A stretch of 64,000 bases of DNA from Flavobacterium sp. KACC 22761 (GCF_034058155.1 NZ_CP139148.1:744001-808000); one strand, 5' to 3'. Counted from the first letter of the stretch, positions 51,688-61,430 are shown. Numbers and translations: made by a program. The notes: a model not told the origin generated them from the letters alone.

Positions 51688-54600
51688 TTAAAATTTAAAT
51701 GTTAAATTGAAGCCTATATCTCCAGTTGTAGGCAATGAACCAATAGAATAACCTCTAGAACTATTTCCAGAAGACAATCCACTCTCAGGATCAGCATAAG
51801 GTAAATGTTTGCTTATTATCCATAAATTAGACCCCAACAAACTAAAAGTTGCTGAATTAACGAATGTTCCTTCAAACATTCTTTTAGGGAAATGATACGA
51901 AATTGAAACTTCTCTTAATTTTACATAAGAAGCATCGTACACAAATGCCTTCGCAGGCTCTGCTAAATATCCATAATTATTAGAATAAGTTCCTGGATCT
52001 TTCGAAATCACTTTATTTGGAGTGCCATCTGGCGCAACTCCCGCTTTTACAACTCCCTTTTCACGAATATCGCCCACAGCAGTTTCTTTGTACAATCCTG
52101 TAGCCAAACCATAATACATATCTAAAGAAAAAATATCTCCTCCTTGTTGTGTATCAATTAAAAAACTAAACGAAAGATTTTTATAGGTAAGACGATTTCT
52201 TAATCCGCCGATCCAATCTGGAGTAACATTTCCAATTGTATTGTCAGATGTTGTGGTAATCATATATTTACCCGTTGCTTGATCTACCGTTGGTTGCCCA
52301 TTGGTGTAAACATAATCAGTTCCTTTTATACTTCCATACGCTTCATTAAGAGTTGCATTAGTTGTAACACCTCCTTGAAAACTAGCTAACTGCAAATTTT
52401 CAATACCGCCTGGCAATGAAACTACTTTGCTTCTATTATTTGACCAGTTTAATGTTACGTCCCAGCTAAAATCTTTTGTTTTAACAGGAGTTCCTGTGAT
52501 TTGAACCTCAAGCCCTTTATTTTCGATATTACCTCCGTTTACTATTGCATTTGTATAACCGGAAACAGAAGAAACTGCAGCAGAAACAATTTGATCTACA
52601 GAATTTGTTTTATAATAAGTGACATCAAATCCTAAACGCCTGTCAAACATACTTGTTTCCAATCCTACCTCAAAAGATTTGGTTCTTTCTGGTTTTAAAT
52701 TTGGATTCTTGTTGGTGTTTGGCAAAGTGTACATGGATTGATTATCAAAATTTGAACTTCTAACATAAGTATTGATAAGTCGCAAAGCATCTGCATCATT
52801 TCCTACCTCTGCATAATTCATTCTAAATTTCCCTAAATTCAACCACTCTTTTTTCATTAAATTAGAAAACAAAATAGATCCCGAAACAGCAGGATATATG
52901 TATGAGTTATCGCCTTTTGGAAGTGTCGAAGATTCATCTCGTCTAATAGAAGCATCTAAAAAATAAGTATCTTTAAATCCTAAAGACGCTTGAGCATAAA
53001 TTCCGTTTACTTGTTTTGTGAATTTCTCTTCTAATGGAAAAGGCAAAGCGTATCTAGAATTTGACAATGCATATATTCCTGGAGTTACTAATCCTCCGAT
53101 TGTTGATGAAAGCACACTTTCCTTGTCATCTCTTCTTATATTCGCGCCCAAGATTCCCGTCAAACTAATATCTTCTCCAAATTTTTTATTGAAGTTCAAC
53201 ATGAAATCATAGTTAACTTCTTGAAAATTATTATCATTTCTTTGATAACCAGAATTTTCATCAACGGGAGACAATCCAAATCCAGAAGCGATAGAACCTA
53301 CCGCTCTTCTTTCTTCTTGAAGTTCTTTATAAGTATCTAATGACACTCGTCCTAAAGCACTTAACCAATCTGTTATTTTGTAATTAAGAGATGCATAACT
53401 AAACAAGCGTGTTCTGCTGTCTGAAGAATAATTTTGGTAACGGGTAAAATATGGATTATCCCAATACGCTGGTACTAATCCTTCGGGTGAAGTAGGATCA
53501 GCCCAATTCCAAGTAATATTTTTACCGCCTGACGCATTGTAAACATTTTGCAATTCTTTTAAATCAACATTAGTTTGCCACCACTGTCTAAAATTACCAA
53601 CGATATTATCATTGTATCCGGTTGAGTTTCTACCAATAGTATTTTGCAAAGTCACAGCGGCATACGCATTTGCCGTAAGTTTATCTGTAATATTTTGACT
53701 GAATCTAGCACTTAACTGATTTTTTTTCAGTTCACTATTTGGTAAAATACCCGATTGAAGTGTATTCACATAAGACAATGAAAGGCTTGATTTTTCTGTG
53801 GCTTTTTCAATAGACAAACTATTTGTAGTTGTTTTCGCAGTTTTGAAAAAAGTAATTGGGCCATTTTTAGTAGCTTGCCAAGGTGTGGCCGTATTATAAT
53901 TTTTTGAATAAGGAGTAAAAGCATCCCATTGATATACTGGTTGCCCGGTAAATGCATCACCATAAGAAGCATCATTAGAGGTGTCTACAGTAGGAATTTT
54001 GCTGTCAGGATCCAAAAACGAACTTCCAATTCCATATCCCGAACCGTATTTATCCTGATACGTAGGAAACGTAGATTTATCAACTGTACCAACTGTAAAA
54101 TTGCTCGAAAAAGTGAAACCTACATTTTTATCTTCTTTTCTTCCTTTTTTTGTTGTAACCATTACAACTCCATTTGCCGCTCTCGAACCATATAAGGCTG
54201 TTGCAGCCGCGCCTTTAAGAATATTAATACTCTCAATGTCTTCTTGATTTATATCAGAGACACTGTTTCCATAATCATAACCACCACGGCCACTTGTTTG
54301 AGTAGGAGTATTATTATTTGTGTTGTCTATTGGCACACCATCAATTACCCAAAGCGCTTGATTGTTTCCAGTAAGAGATTTATTTCCACGTATCACAACA
54401 TTGGTAGATCCTCCAAAATTTGTATTTCTGGAAACTTCAACTCCAGCCGCTTTTCCTGATAAAAGATTAGAGACATTTGCATTTCCTGCACCTCCATCTA
54501 AATCTGTCCCCGAGATTTGTTGTGTTGCATACCCTAAGGATTTTTTCTCTCTCTTAATTCCCATTGCTGTAGTTACGACTACACCTTCAAGTTCGACAGA

Positions 54601-54891
54601 AGCATCAATCATTTTTACATTAATGACCGGAGAACTCGCTGCGATTTCTTGTGTTTTCATTCCGATGTAAGTAAAGACCAAAATTTGATTTGGCGCAGCT
54701 TTAATTACATACTTTCCGTCAAAATCAGTCTGCGTTCCTAATTTTGTCCCTTTGACTAAAATGCTTACTCCCGGCAAAGGGATTCCTGCATTATCTGTAA
54801 TTGTTCCTCTAATATTCTTTTCCTGAGCAAATGACAATTGCATCATAAGAATAAAAAACAGTACAATCACTCTTGTAAATTTTTGTCTCAT
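51688..54891 (-). CDS. SusC/RagA family TonB-linked outer membrane protein
   Basis: 1067-residue importer barrel. Signal peptide (1-22), N-terminal regulatory-like domain (RGTITDNAGIPLPGVSILVK, KLGTQTDFDGKYVI), TonB box ELEGVVVTTAMGIKREKKSL, plug with NVSNLLSGKAAGVEVSRNTN, FGGSTNVVIRGNKSLTGNNQ and KGAAATALYGSRAANGVVMV. The barrel ends in LPTTGDIGFNLTFKF. The first 70 residues are closely related to the other SusC, at DNA level as well. Its leader box at 54918-54954 is shared too, pointing to duplication of the promoter and N-terminus or to conversion between them. Confidence 0.96.
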   Translation of the reverse strand: MRQKFTRVIVLFFILMMQLSFAQEKNIRGTITDNAGIPLPGVSILVKGTKLGTQTDFDGKYVIKAAPNQILVFTYIGMKTQEIAASSPVINVKMIDASVELEGVVVTTAMGIKREKKSLGYATQQISGTDLDGGAGNANVSNLLSGKAAGVEVSRNTNFGGSTNVVIRGNKSLTGNNQALWVIDGVPIDNTNNNTPTQTSGRGGYDYGNSVSDINQEDIESINILKGAAATALYGSRAANGVVMVTTKKGRKEDKNVGFTFSSNFTVGTVDKSTFPTYQDKYGSGYGIGSSFLDPDSKIPTVDTSNDASYGDAFTGQPVYQWDAFTPYSKNYNTATPWQATKNGPITFFKTAKTTTNSLSIEKATEKSSLSLSYVNTLQSGILPNSELKKNQLSARFSQNITDKLTANAYAAVTLQNTIGRNSTGYNDNIVGNFRQWWQTNVDLKELQNVYNASGGKNITWNWADPTSPEGLVPAYWDNPYFTRYQNYSSDSRTRLFSYASLNYKITDWLSALGRVSLDTYKELQEERRAVGSIASGFGLSPVDENSGYQRNDNNFQEVNYDFMLNFNKKFGEDISLTGILGANIRRDDKESVLSSTIGGLVTPGIYALSNSRYALPFPLEEKFTKQVNGIYAQASLGFKDTYFLDASIRRDESSTLPKGDNSYIYPAVSGSILFSNLMKKEWLNLGKFRMNYAEVGNDADALRLINTYVRSSNFDNQSMYTLPNTNKNPNLKPERTKSFEVGLETSMFDRRLGFDVTYYKTNSVDQIVSAAVSSVSGYTNAIVNGGNIENKGLEVQITGTPVKTKDFSWDVTLNWSNNRSKVVSLPGGIENLQLASFQGGVTTNATLNEAYGSIKGTDYVYTNGQPTVDQATGKYMITTTSDNTIGNVTPDWIGGLRNRLTYKNLSFSFLIDTQQGGDIFSLDMYYGLATGLYKETAVGDIREKGVVKAGVAPDGTPNKVISKDPGTYSNNYGYLAEPAKAFVYDASYVKLREVSISYHFPKRMFEGTFVNSATFSLLGSNLWIISKHLPYADPESGLSSGNSSRGYSIGSLPTTGDIGFNLTFKF

Positions 54892-54917
54892 CTGTTAAAT
54901 TTTTATTTGAATTGGCA

Positions 54918-54954
54918 TGCAACTTAAAAATTTTAAACAATTTTAACAAGAATT
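54918..54954 (-). promoter_or_regulatory. Conserved leader/promoter box of the second SusC gene
   Basis: It matches 49854-49890 almost base for base and lies at the same 27-bp distance from the ATG. The minus strand reads CTTGTTAAAATTG and ends AAGTTGCA. Confidence 0.65.
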
Positions 54955-55401
54955 TTAAGTTAATTAACACAGTAAATTGTAGGTATAATATTATAATTAT
55001 ATAAAATAGTGTGTCTTAAGATTTGTTTTTAATGGCTACATTTTTTTTAGAAAAACAAAAAAATGTAAGAATAAAAAAGCCTTTTAAAACAAGAAAAAAA
55101 GTTAGAAAATATTTTTTTATCAAAGAAAAAAGCAAATATTACGAACGATTTTCCAAAAAAAAAACCGCCTAAATCATGCCTAGACGGTTTAATTCTCTTA
55201 ATACTTTATACTAAAAGCGTACTAATTCAAAATAGATAAAAATGACTAAGAGAGTTTTTTGTTGCCGATTTTAATATTTTAACTGAGACAAATTTATATC
55301 GGAATTAAACTACAAAAAACCTTTATAAGTCAAAAAAACAATAAAAAAAGCCAATAGTTTTGAACTATTGGCTTTTCTGATTTTATGTAATATGTATAAA
55401 A
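54955..55401. other. AT-rich intergenic region with hairpins
   Basis: About 450 bp between the second SusC gene and argS, both on the minus strand. It holds a hairpin AAACCGCCTA/TAGACGGTTT (55162-55190, one mismatch) and the argS terminator. The middle is A/T runs; I see no gene, but the SusC promoter may extend into it. Confidence 0.6.
55347..55376 (-). terminator. Terminator of argS
   Basis: GCCAATAGTT and AACTATTGGC make a perfect 10-bp stem with a TTG loop, extended by AAAA/TTTT; the T-run on the minus strand follows. Confidence 0.93.
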
Positions 55402-57180
55402 CTACATTCGCTCCGGAACTTCAATTCCTAATAATTGGAAAGCAGATTTAATAACTTCGGCAACTTTTTGTGAAAGCTGTACTCTAAAAATCTTTTTAGT
55501 GAAATCAACTTCTCCTAAAATATGTACTGACTGGTAAAATGAATTGTATTCTTTCACCAAATCATAAGTATAATTCGCAATTAATGCTGGGCTATGATTT
55601 TGAGCCGCATTCTGAATCACTTCTGGAAAAAGCTCGATTTGTTTTACCAATTCTTTTTCTTTTTCGTGAAGTTCTTCAATTTCAATCTTATTAGAAAAAT
55701 CAAAATCGGCTTTACGGATTATAGATTGGATTCTCGCATACGTATATTGAATAAATGGCCCTGTATTTCCAGCAAAATCAACAGATTCTTCTGGATTGAA
55801 TAAAATACGTTTTTTAGGATCAACTTTTAAAATGTAATATTTCAAAGCACCAAGACCAATCGTTTTGTATAATTTGGCTTTTTCATCGGCAGAATAACTA
55901 TCTAATTTTCCTAAATCTTCCGAGATTTGTTTTGCAGTATCAGTCATATCCTGCATCAAATCATCGGCATCTACAACAGTTCCTTCACGGCTTTTCATTT
56001 TTCCAGATGGCAAATCAACCATTCCGTACGATAAATGATATAGGCTAGAAGCCCAGTCAAAACCTAATTTTTTTAGGATCAAGAATAAAACTTTGAAGTG
56101 ATAATCTTGCTCGTTTCCTACAGTGTAAACCATTCCTCCAACATCTGGCATATCTTTTACACGCTGAATGGCAGTTCCAATATCCTGCGTCATGTAAACT
56201 GCAGTTCCGTCAGAACGCAAAACAATTTTACGATCAAGTCCTTCATCTGTCAAATCAATCCAAACTGAACCGTCGGGATCTTTTTCAAAAACACCTTTAT
56301 CTAAACCTACCTGAACAACATCTTTTCCTAATAAATAGGTATTGCTTTCGTAGTAATATTTATCAAAATTAACTCCAAGATTTGTATAAGTTGTTGCGAA
56401 ACCTTCATAAACCCATTCGTTCATTTTTTTCCAAAGTGCAATCACTTTTTCATCTCCAGCTTCCCACTTTTTAAGCATATCTTGCGCCTCAATAATAATA
56501 GGAGCTTGTTTTTTTGCTTCTTCTTCGGTTTTTCCTGTTTCTATTAATTGATTGATTTCAGTTTTGTAGGCTTTATCAAACTCCACATAATATTTACCAA
56601 CTAATTTATCACCTTTTAAACCTGAAGTTTCAGGAGTTTCTCCGTTTCCGAATTTTTCCCATGCCAACATCGATTTGCAAATATGGATTCCACGATCGTT
56701 GATGATTTGAGTTTTGTACACTTTTTTACCTGAAGCTTTTAAAATTTCAGCAACTGAATATCCCAACAAATTGTTACGAACGTGTCCTAAGTGCAAAGGT
56801 TTGTTTGTGTTTGGAGAAGAATATTCTACCATAACCGCTTTTTCGGCTGGATTTGGCGCTACATATCCAAACTGTTTTTGGTCTTTAATTCCGTTAAAGA
56901 AATTCACATAATAACTATCTGAAATTACAATATTCAAAAAACCCGACACTACATTAAAGCGCGCTACTTCAGAAACATTTTCAACAAGGTAGTTTCCTAT
57001 TTTATTTCCTAATTCGGCCGGATTGCTTTTGATGACTTTCAGCAATGGAAAAATCACCATTGTAATATCGCCTTCAAACTCTTTTCTAGTAGTTTGAAAT
57101 TCGATTTTATCAACTGAAACATCAAATAATGCCTGTATTGCTTTTTGTATAGAAGGTGTAAGAATTTGTGATAATGACAT
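55402..57180 (-). CDS. argS: Arginyl-tRNA synthetase
   Basis: Class I aminoacyl-tRNA synthetase that charges tRNA-Arg, 592 residues, full length. The HIGH-type motif is EYSSPNTNKPLHLGHVRNNL. Other marks are the N-terminal Add1 domain (residues about 1-110), YKTQIINDRGIHICKSMLAW, FDKYYYESNTYL, RSDGTAVYMTQDIGTAIQRV, HLSYGMVDLPSGKMKSREGT (the KMSKS-equivalent) and the all-helical anticodon-binding C-terminus ending LLGIEVPERM. It is monocistronic, with a promoter just upstream. Confidence 0.97.
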   Translation of the reverse strand: MSLSQILTPSIQKAIQALFDVSVDKIEFQTTRKEFEGDITMVIFPLLKVIKSNPAELGNKIGNYLVENVSEVARFNVVSGFLNIVISDSYYVNFFNGIKDQKQFGYVAPNPAEKAVMVEYSSPNTNKPLHLGHVRNNLLGYSVAEILKASGKKVYKTQIINDRGIHICKSMLAWEKFGNGETPETSGLKGDKLVGKYYVEFDKAYKTEINQLIETGKTEEEAKKQAPIIIEAQDMLKKWEAGDEKVIALWKKMNEWVYEGFATTYTNLGVNFDKYYYESNTYLLGKDVVQVGLDKGVFEKDPDGSVWIDLTDEGLDRKIVLRSDGTAVYMTQDIGTAIQRVKDMPDVGGMVYTVGNEQDYHFKVLFLILKKLGFDWASSLYHLSYGMVDLPSGKMKSREGTVVDADDLMQDMTDTAKQISEDLGKLDSYSADEKAKLYKTIGLGALKYYILKVDPKKRILFNPEESVDFAGNTGPFIQYTYARIQSIIRKADFDFSNKIEIEELHEKEKELVKQIELFPEVIQNAAQNHSPALIANYTYDLVKEYNSFYQSVHILGEVDFTKKIFRVQLSQKVAEVIKSAFQLLGIEVPERM

Positions 57181-57200
57181 GAAACTTATTTTAAAGTGAG

Positions 57201-57208
57201 CAAAGATA
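57201..57208 (-). promoter_or_regulatory. Predicted -7 element of argS
   Basis: The minus strand reads TATCTTTG, 21 bp before the ATG. The remaining part of the divergent space, up to 57500, is AT-rich with no gene; a promoter for the receptor at 57501 must lie there but is not clear. Confidence 0.5.
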
Positions 57209-57500
57209 CAGCTTATTCATCAATTACAGAAAATGAAAAACATATAAAATCGAACAAAACGTTTAGAATTTCTTAAAAATCAAATGTTCTAGAATGTTAA
57301 AATTATCAAAAAATCAAAACGCTAATCTCCTACAAAACAATAGATCACTATTTAAATCAAAAAATATTTCACTTTTTTTTGTAACATATCTAACATAAAA
57401 GAGTCTTAATAGTGACTTTGAAATCATTTAAAGCAAAAAAAAATTAACAAAAACAAAAAAACAATCATCATCAATCAAATCAAATAATCAATTATTTATT

Positions 57501-59918
57501 ATGAAATTAAAAATTTTTCTGTTCGCATTATTCAGTTTAGTCGCAACAGCTCAGGCCCAGAATTCCGGGACGGTCACCGGAAAAATTATCGAGAAATCGA
57601 ATAGCGCTCCTATTTCGTATGCAACGGTTTCTATCAAAGACAACGGAAAAGTAGTTTCTGGCGTTAATACAGATGATAATGGAGATTTTACGATCAAAAA
57701 TTTAGCTTTAAAAAGCTATACTATCGAAATTCAATATATTGGTTTCAAAAAATATGTTGGTTCCTTAATTTTAAGCGAAAACAGAAAAACAGCAACTGTA
57801 AATGTTTCTCTTGAAGAAGAAGCAACGCAATTGAAAGGTGTAAATATTGTTGCTGAACGCTCGACTATTGAACAAAAAATTGACCGTAAAGTAATCACTG
57901 TTGGTAAAGATTTGACAACAGCTGGAGCATCTGCTTCTGATATTATGAGCAATATTCCTTCTGTTAATGTTGACCAAGACGGAAAACTTTCGCTTCGCGG
58001 CAATGATAATGTACGTGTGTTAATCGACGGACGTCCATCGAACATTGATCCAGCTCAATTATTGAAACAAATTCCATCAACTTCTATCAAAAAAATTGAG
58101 TTGATTACAAATCCAAGTGCTAAATACAATCCAGAAGGAATGTCTGGAATCATCAACATTGTATTGCATAAAAGTGCCAACACTGGTTTCAACGGAAGCT
58201 ACAGTGGAGGTATAACTTTTGGAGAAACTGCAAAATACAATCAGTCGCTAGATTTGAACTACAAAACTGGAAAAGTAAACTTTTTTGGAAACGGAGGTCA
58301 AAACTTTGGTACGTATTACAATAAAGGAAGAATCCAAAGATTAGATCAAGATGTAGAGCAAAATTTGAAAATTTCTAACGAAAACGACAATTACCTGTAC
58401 AAATTAGGAATGGATTATTTGATCGATGACAAAAACACTTTGTCATTCTACACGAATCAAAACAAATCTACTGGAAACGGAAATGTAATTACAGATATTG
58501 ATTACAATAACGCTGATCCAAACATTTTTAATATTTACCAAGATTCACATTACAAAGGACCAACAAAAACGGGAACTTATAATTTAGCATACAAACATAT
58601 TTTCAAAAAAGAAGGACATACTTTAGATTTTGAAGGGAACTATAGCGATACTAAAGCAGATCAAAATGCAAGTTTTAATACAACAACAACAAGACCTAAT
58701 AACACTTCAAATAGTGTAATTTATAGCGACCAAATTGGCGATCAAAGAAAATTGAGCACAATAAACGTTGATTATGTAAATCCGTTGAACGACAAAACTA
58801 CGCTTGAAGCTGGTGCCGAAGCTAGACTTACAAGAACAAACAACGATTACAACACTGGTAATCCACTAGTTCCTGTTGATGAAAGAGTTTCAAACTATAC
58901 TTATGACACTGATATTTATTCAGCTTATGTGACTTTTGGCCAAAAATTCAAAAAGTTCAGTTACCAATTAGGGACTCGTTTTGAAAGCTATAAAGTTCAA
59001 GCTAATTTAAATCACGGTCAGGACAAATTCAATGATGATTATATTACCTTGTATCCATCAGCTTATTTGACGTATAATTTGAATGAGAAAAATGTTCTTC
59101 AATTTAGCTACAGCCGTCGTGTTGACCGTCCGAGTATTGAGCAGACAAAACCTATTCGTGAGTTCTCGACTCCGTTAGTAACTTCATACGGAAATCCTGA
59201 ATTAAGACCTCAGTTTACAAATTCTGTTGAAGTAAATTATACTAAAACTCTTGATAAAGGAAGCGTGACAGCTGGTGTTTTTGTAAGAAGCATCAACGAT
59301 CAAATTAGCCGAACTTTAAGTCCAGATCCAAATGATCCATCTGGATACAAACAAATTTTGAGTTATACAAACTACGACCACAACAGCGCTTATGGTTTTG
59401 ATGTTTCGTTGAATTACAAGCTTACAAAATGGTGGGATATCCAACCATCTATTGATTTCTCAAGCATCAAACAGCAAGGTGTTGTATTTGAATTTGATCC
59501 TACAACAAACACAAGTGCACCTCTTGAGCGTAGTGTAACAACTACAGCATTCAACGCGCGTATGAACTCTAACTTTAAACCGACAAAACGTTTAAGCTTT
59601 TTGTTATTTGGTTTTTACAGAGGACCAGTTGAAGATGTGCAGCAAAACAGACACGAAATGTATAAAATGGACATTGGTTCACGTTATACATTATTAGACA
59701 ACAAAATGAATATCAGCGTACGTTTTAATGATGTTTTCAAAACAATGAAATATGCTTTTGATGGAATTTATCCTTATCCACAAACAGGTCAGTTTTCTTG
59801 GGAAAGCAGAACAGTTTATTTAGGTTTGACTTACAACTTTGGAGGTGGAAAAATCAAAAACTTACAACGTAAACAAAGAGAAGATAACACTAATAAAGGT
59901 GGTGGCGGAATGTTTTAA
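57501..59918 (+). CDS. Outer membrane beta-barrel TonB-receptor-like protein
   Basis: 805 residues. Signal peptide (1-19), then a carboxypeptidase-regulatory-like domain (TVTGKIIEKSNSAPISYATV, GVNTDDNGDFTIKNLAL), a plug-like region (ITVGKDLTTAGASASDIMSN, LSLRGNDNVRVLIDGRPSNI, SIKKIELITNPSAKYNPEGM) and a barrel of the OMP beta-barrel family-3 type. The C-terminus is Gly/Lys-rich. This class is widespread in Bacteroidota, with few known ligands. It is not paired with a SusD gene, so it likely imports a small ligand or serves another envelope role. A terminator follows. Confidence 0.9.
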   Translation: MKLKIFLFALFSLVATAQAQNSGTVTGKIIEKSNSAPISYATVSIKDNGKVVSGVNTDDNGDFTIKNLALKSYTIEIQYIGFKKYVGSLILSENRKTATVNVSLEEEATQLKGVNIVAERSTIEQKIDRKVITVGKDLTTAGASASDIMSNIPSVNVDQDGKLSLRGNDNVRVLIDGRPSNIDPAQLLKQIPSTSIKKIELITNPSAKYNPEGMSGIINIVLHKSANTGFNGSYSGGITFGETAKYNQSLDLNYKTGKVNFFGNGGQNFGTYYNKGRIQRLDQDVEQNLKISNENDNYLYKLGMDYLIDDKNTLSFYTNQNKSTGNGNVITDIDYNNADPNIFNIYQDSHYKGPTKTGTYNLAYKHIFKKEGHTLDFEGNYSDTKADQNASFNTTTTRPNNTSNSVIYSDQIGDQRKLSTINVDYVNPLNDKTTLEAGAEARLTRTNNDYNTGNPLVPVDERVSNYTYDTDIYSAYVTFGQKFKKFSYQLGTRFESYKVQANLNHGQDKFNDDYITLYPSAYLTYNLNEKNVLQFSYSRRVDRPSIEQTKPIREFSTPLVTSYGNPELRPQFTNSVEVNYTKTLDKGSVTAGVFVRSINDQISRTLSPDPNDPSGYKQILSYTNYDHNSAYGFDVSLNYKLTKWWDIQPSIDFSSIKQQGVVFEFDPTTNTSAPLERSVTTTAFNARMNSNFKPTKRLSFLLFGFYRGPVEDVQQNRHEMYKMDIGSRYTLLDNKMNISVRFNDVFKTMKYAFDGIYPYPQTGQFSWESRTVYLGLTYNFGGGKIKNLQRKQREDNTNKGGGGMF

Positions 59919-59959
59919 TCCCACTTTGATTAGTAGATTTTAATAGTTCTTGTAGAAAA

Positions 59960-59996
59960 GAAAAGCCTGGAGCATGCCAACTCCAGGCTTTTTTAT
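59960..59996. terminator. Terminator between the receptor and cutC
   Basis: AAAAGCCTGGAG and CTCCAGGCTTTT pair over a 9-base loop (CATGCCAA type). The T-run follows on the plus strand, and the A-run lets it work for the convergent cutC too. Confidence 0.92.
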
Positions 59997-60003
59997 TTTT
60001 AGG

Positions 60004-60675
60004 TTATAAAAAATTCTTCAATTCTTTAATTTCTTCCGGATTTGCAATTTCAGAATTATCTGTGATTGCAGATGAATGATAAAACGTTGGACTTAATTTA
60101 TCCTGCAATAACTTAATATTTGAAGATCGTAAACCTCCTCCCGGCATGATTTCGATTCGGTCTTTGGCTAATTTTTGAATATGTTCTAAATCAAAAATTC
60201 CTTCTTCAACATTTTTTCCTGTTCCTGAAGTCAAAATAGTTTGAAAACCACATCCAATTACATCTTCAAGTCCTTTTTCAATAGAATCTACAACATCAAA
60301 AGCACGATGGAAAGTGCATGATAACGGATGCGCTAAATGAACCAATTCTTTATTTTGCTTTTTATTGACTTTTCCGTTTGGTTTCAAAATTCCGAAAACA
60401 AAACCATCAACTCCTAGTTTTTTATACTGCTTGATATCTTGTTTCATTTCTGTAAGTTCTTCATCAGAATAAACAAAATCACCGCCACGAGGCCTTATAA
60501 TGACATGCATTTTTATTTTTACGCTTTCGCGGACTTTCACTACTAAAATCGAATTGGGCGTTGTACCTCCAAGTTTCATGTTTTCACAGAGTTCAATTCT
60601 GTCCGCACCGCTTTCCTGAGCAATCAATGCTGATTCATAATTGAAACACGCTATTTCTAGTTGATTTTTTTTCAT
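60004..60675 (-). CDS. cutC: CutC family protein
   Basis: TIM-barrel protein named for copper homeostasis in E. coli, though a direct copper role is disputed. 223 residues from ATG 60675. The frame runs 21 codons further upstream, but that part is translated from a repeat fragment and is rejected. Conserved blocks: LEIACFNYESALIAQESGAD, RIELCENMKLGGTTPNSILV, KMHVIIRPRGGDFVYSDEEL, KLGVDGFVFGILKPNGKVNK, CTFHRAFDVVDSIEKGLEDV, GFQTILTSGTGKNVEEGIFD and IEIMPGGGLRSSNIKLLQ. The conserved acid and Arg cluster of the barrel mouth is retained. Single gene with a terminator after it. Confidence 0.93.
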   Translation of the reverse strand: MKKNQLEIACFNYESALIAQESGADRIELCENMKLGGTTPNSILVVKVRESVKIKMHVIIRPRGGDFVYSDEELTEMKQDIKQYKKLGVDGFVFGILKPNGKVNKKQNKELVHLAHPLSCTFHRAFDVVDSIEKGLEDVIGCGFQTILTSGTGKNVEEGIFDLEHIQKLAKDRIEIMPGGGLRSSNIKLLQDKLSPTFYHSSAITDNSEIANPEEIKELKNFL

Positions 60676-60743
60676 TTTGATTTTATTAAAGGGCTCCATT
60701 TCGCTCAGCCTTACAAACTTCAAAACAATTATGTTCAATCTTT

Positions 60744-60809
60744 GTCACCCTGAGCGGAGTCGAAGGGCGCTCCTATTGGAACGTGGGCTTCGACTCCGCT
60801 CAGCCTGAC
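60744..60809. repeat. Palindromic intergenic repeat, family B copy 2
   Basis: GTCACCCTGAGCGGAGTCGA (then AGGG) pairs with CTTCGACTCCGCTCAGCCTG (then AC) around a 20-base loop, CGCTCCTATTGGAACGTGGG. The loop is identical with that of copy 4 except for one base. A half-unit (CTCCATTTCGCTCAGCC) lies at 60694-60710. Confidence 0.9.
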
Positions 60810-60854
60810 AAGTCGCTTATATTCTACTGAGCAAAATCGACTGCTAATTTACTA

Positions 60855-61178
60855 CTAAACATCCTTTTTATTAAAATTTTCATGAGTTGTTTTATTCAAA
60901 CATTGAGAAAGTTTTTTCAAATCTTCCCATTTATCAATTATTATTGCCTCTTTCTTTTTTCTGCTCCAGCCTTTTACTTGCTTTTCAAATGCGATGGCTT
61001 GCGTTACATCATTGAACTCTGTGCAAAATACCAACTCTAAAGGCCTTTTATTAAATGTATAGCTTTCTTTGTTTAAACCATAATTATGTTCATTTAATCT
61101 TCTATTTATATCATTCGTCATTCCTGTATAATAACTTCCATCAGAACATTTCAAAATGTATACATAATATATTTTCAT
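60855..61178 (-). CDS. GIY-YIG nuclease-family protein
   Basis: Small protein of 107 residues from ATG 61178 (an ATG at 61193 adds five residues). The GIY-YIG fold is clear: YYVYILKCSDGSYYTGMTND, then the Arg helix INRRLNEHNYG, KRPLELVFCTEFNDVTQAIA and FEKQVKGWSRKKKEAII with the catalytic Glu. It belongs to the UPF0213/YhbQ-like single-domain type, without a DNA-binding domain. Nuclease activity is not shown for most of these. It sits between family B repeat copies, so it may have moved with them. Confidence 0.9.
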   Translation of the reverse strand: MKIYYVYILKCSDGSYYTGMTNDINRRLNEHNYGLNKESYTFNKRPLELVFCTEFNDVTQAIAFEKQVKGWSRKKKEAIIIDKWEDLKKLSQCLNKTTHENFNKKDV

Positions 61179-61254
61179 AATTTCTATTTTCAAAAAAATA
61201 AAAGTAAGAAAATTAATTCAAATAAATAATAAAAGTGGGTAATTGGGACGAGGG

Positions 61255-61276
61255 CTTCGACTCCGCTCAGCCTGAC
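61255..61276. repeat. Family B half-unit (copy 3)
   Basis: A single 22-bp arm starting CTTCGACTCCGCTCAGCCTG, with no partner arm in the correct position to its left. It lies 31 bp before copy 4. Confidence 0.85.
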
Positions 61277-61307
61277 AAACCACAAAACAATATGCCCTAC
61301 CTTTATC

Positions 61308-61370
61308 TCCCTGAGCGGAGTCGAAGGGCGCTCCTATTGGCACGTGGGCTTCGACTCCGCTCAGCCTGAC
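61308..61370. repeat. Palindromic intergenic repeat, family B copy 4
   Basis: TCCCTGAGCGGAGTCGAAGG faces CTTCGACTCCGCTCAGCCTG around a 20-base loop that differs from copy 2 by one base. A 71-codon open frame runs through this DNA (61218-61433, minus) but is judged non-coding. Confidence 0.9.
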
Positions 61371-61396
61371 AATACAACCTAACTTATCAACGAGAT

Positions 61397-61430
61397 ATAA
61401 AAAAACCTGCTCCAAAAATGAAGCAGGTTT
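61397..61430 (-). terminator. Terminator of fabH
   Basis: On the minus strand AAACCTGCT and AGCAGGTTT form a 9-bp stem, followed by Ts. It lies 28 bp past the stop. Confidence 0.9.

Noticed and set aside
45147..54891. A full polysaccharide utilisation locus
   Set aside because: Two SusC/SusD pairs are present, but no glycoside hydrolase, lyase, sulfatase or hybrid regulator lies beside them, so only the import part can be claimed.
60676..60738. Upstream start for CutC
   Set aside because: Translation of a repeat half-unit (CGCTCAGCC); the conserved protein starts at 60675.
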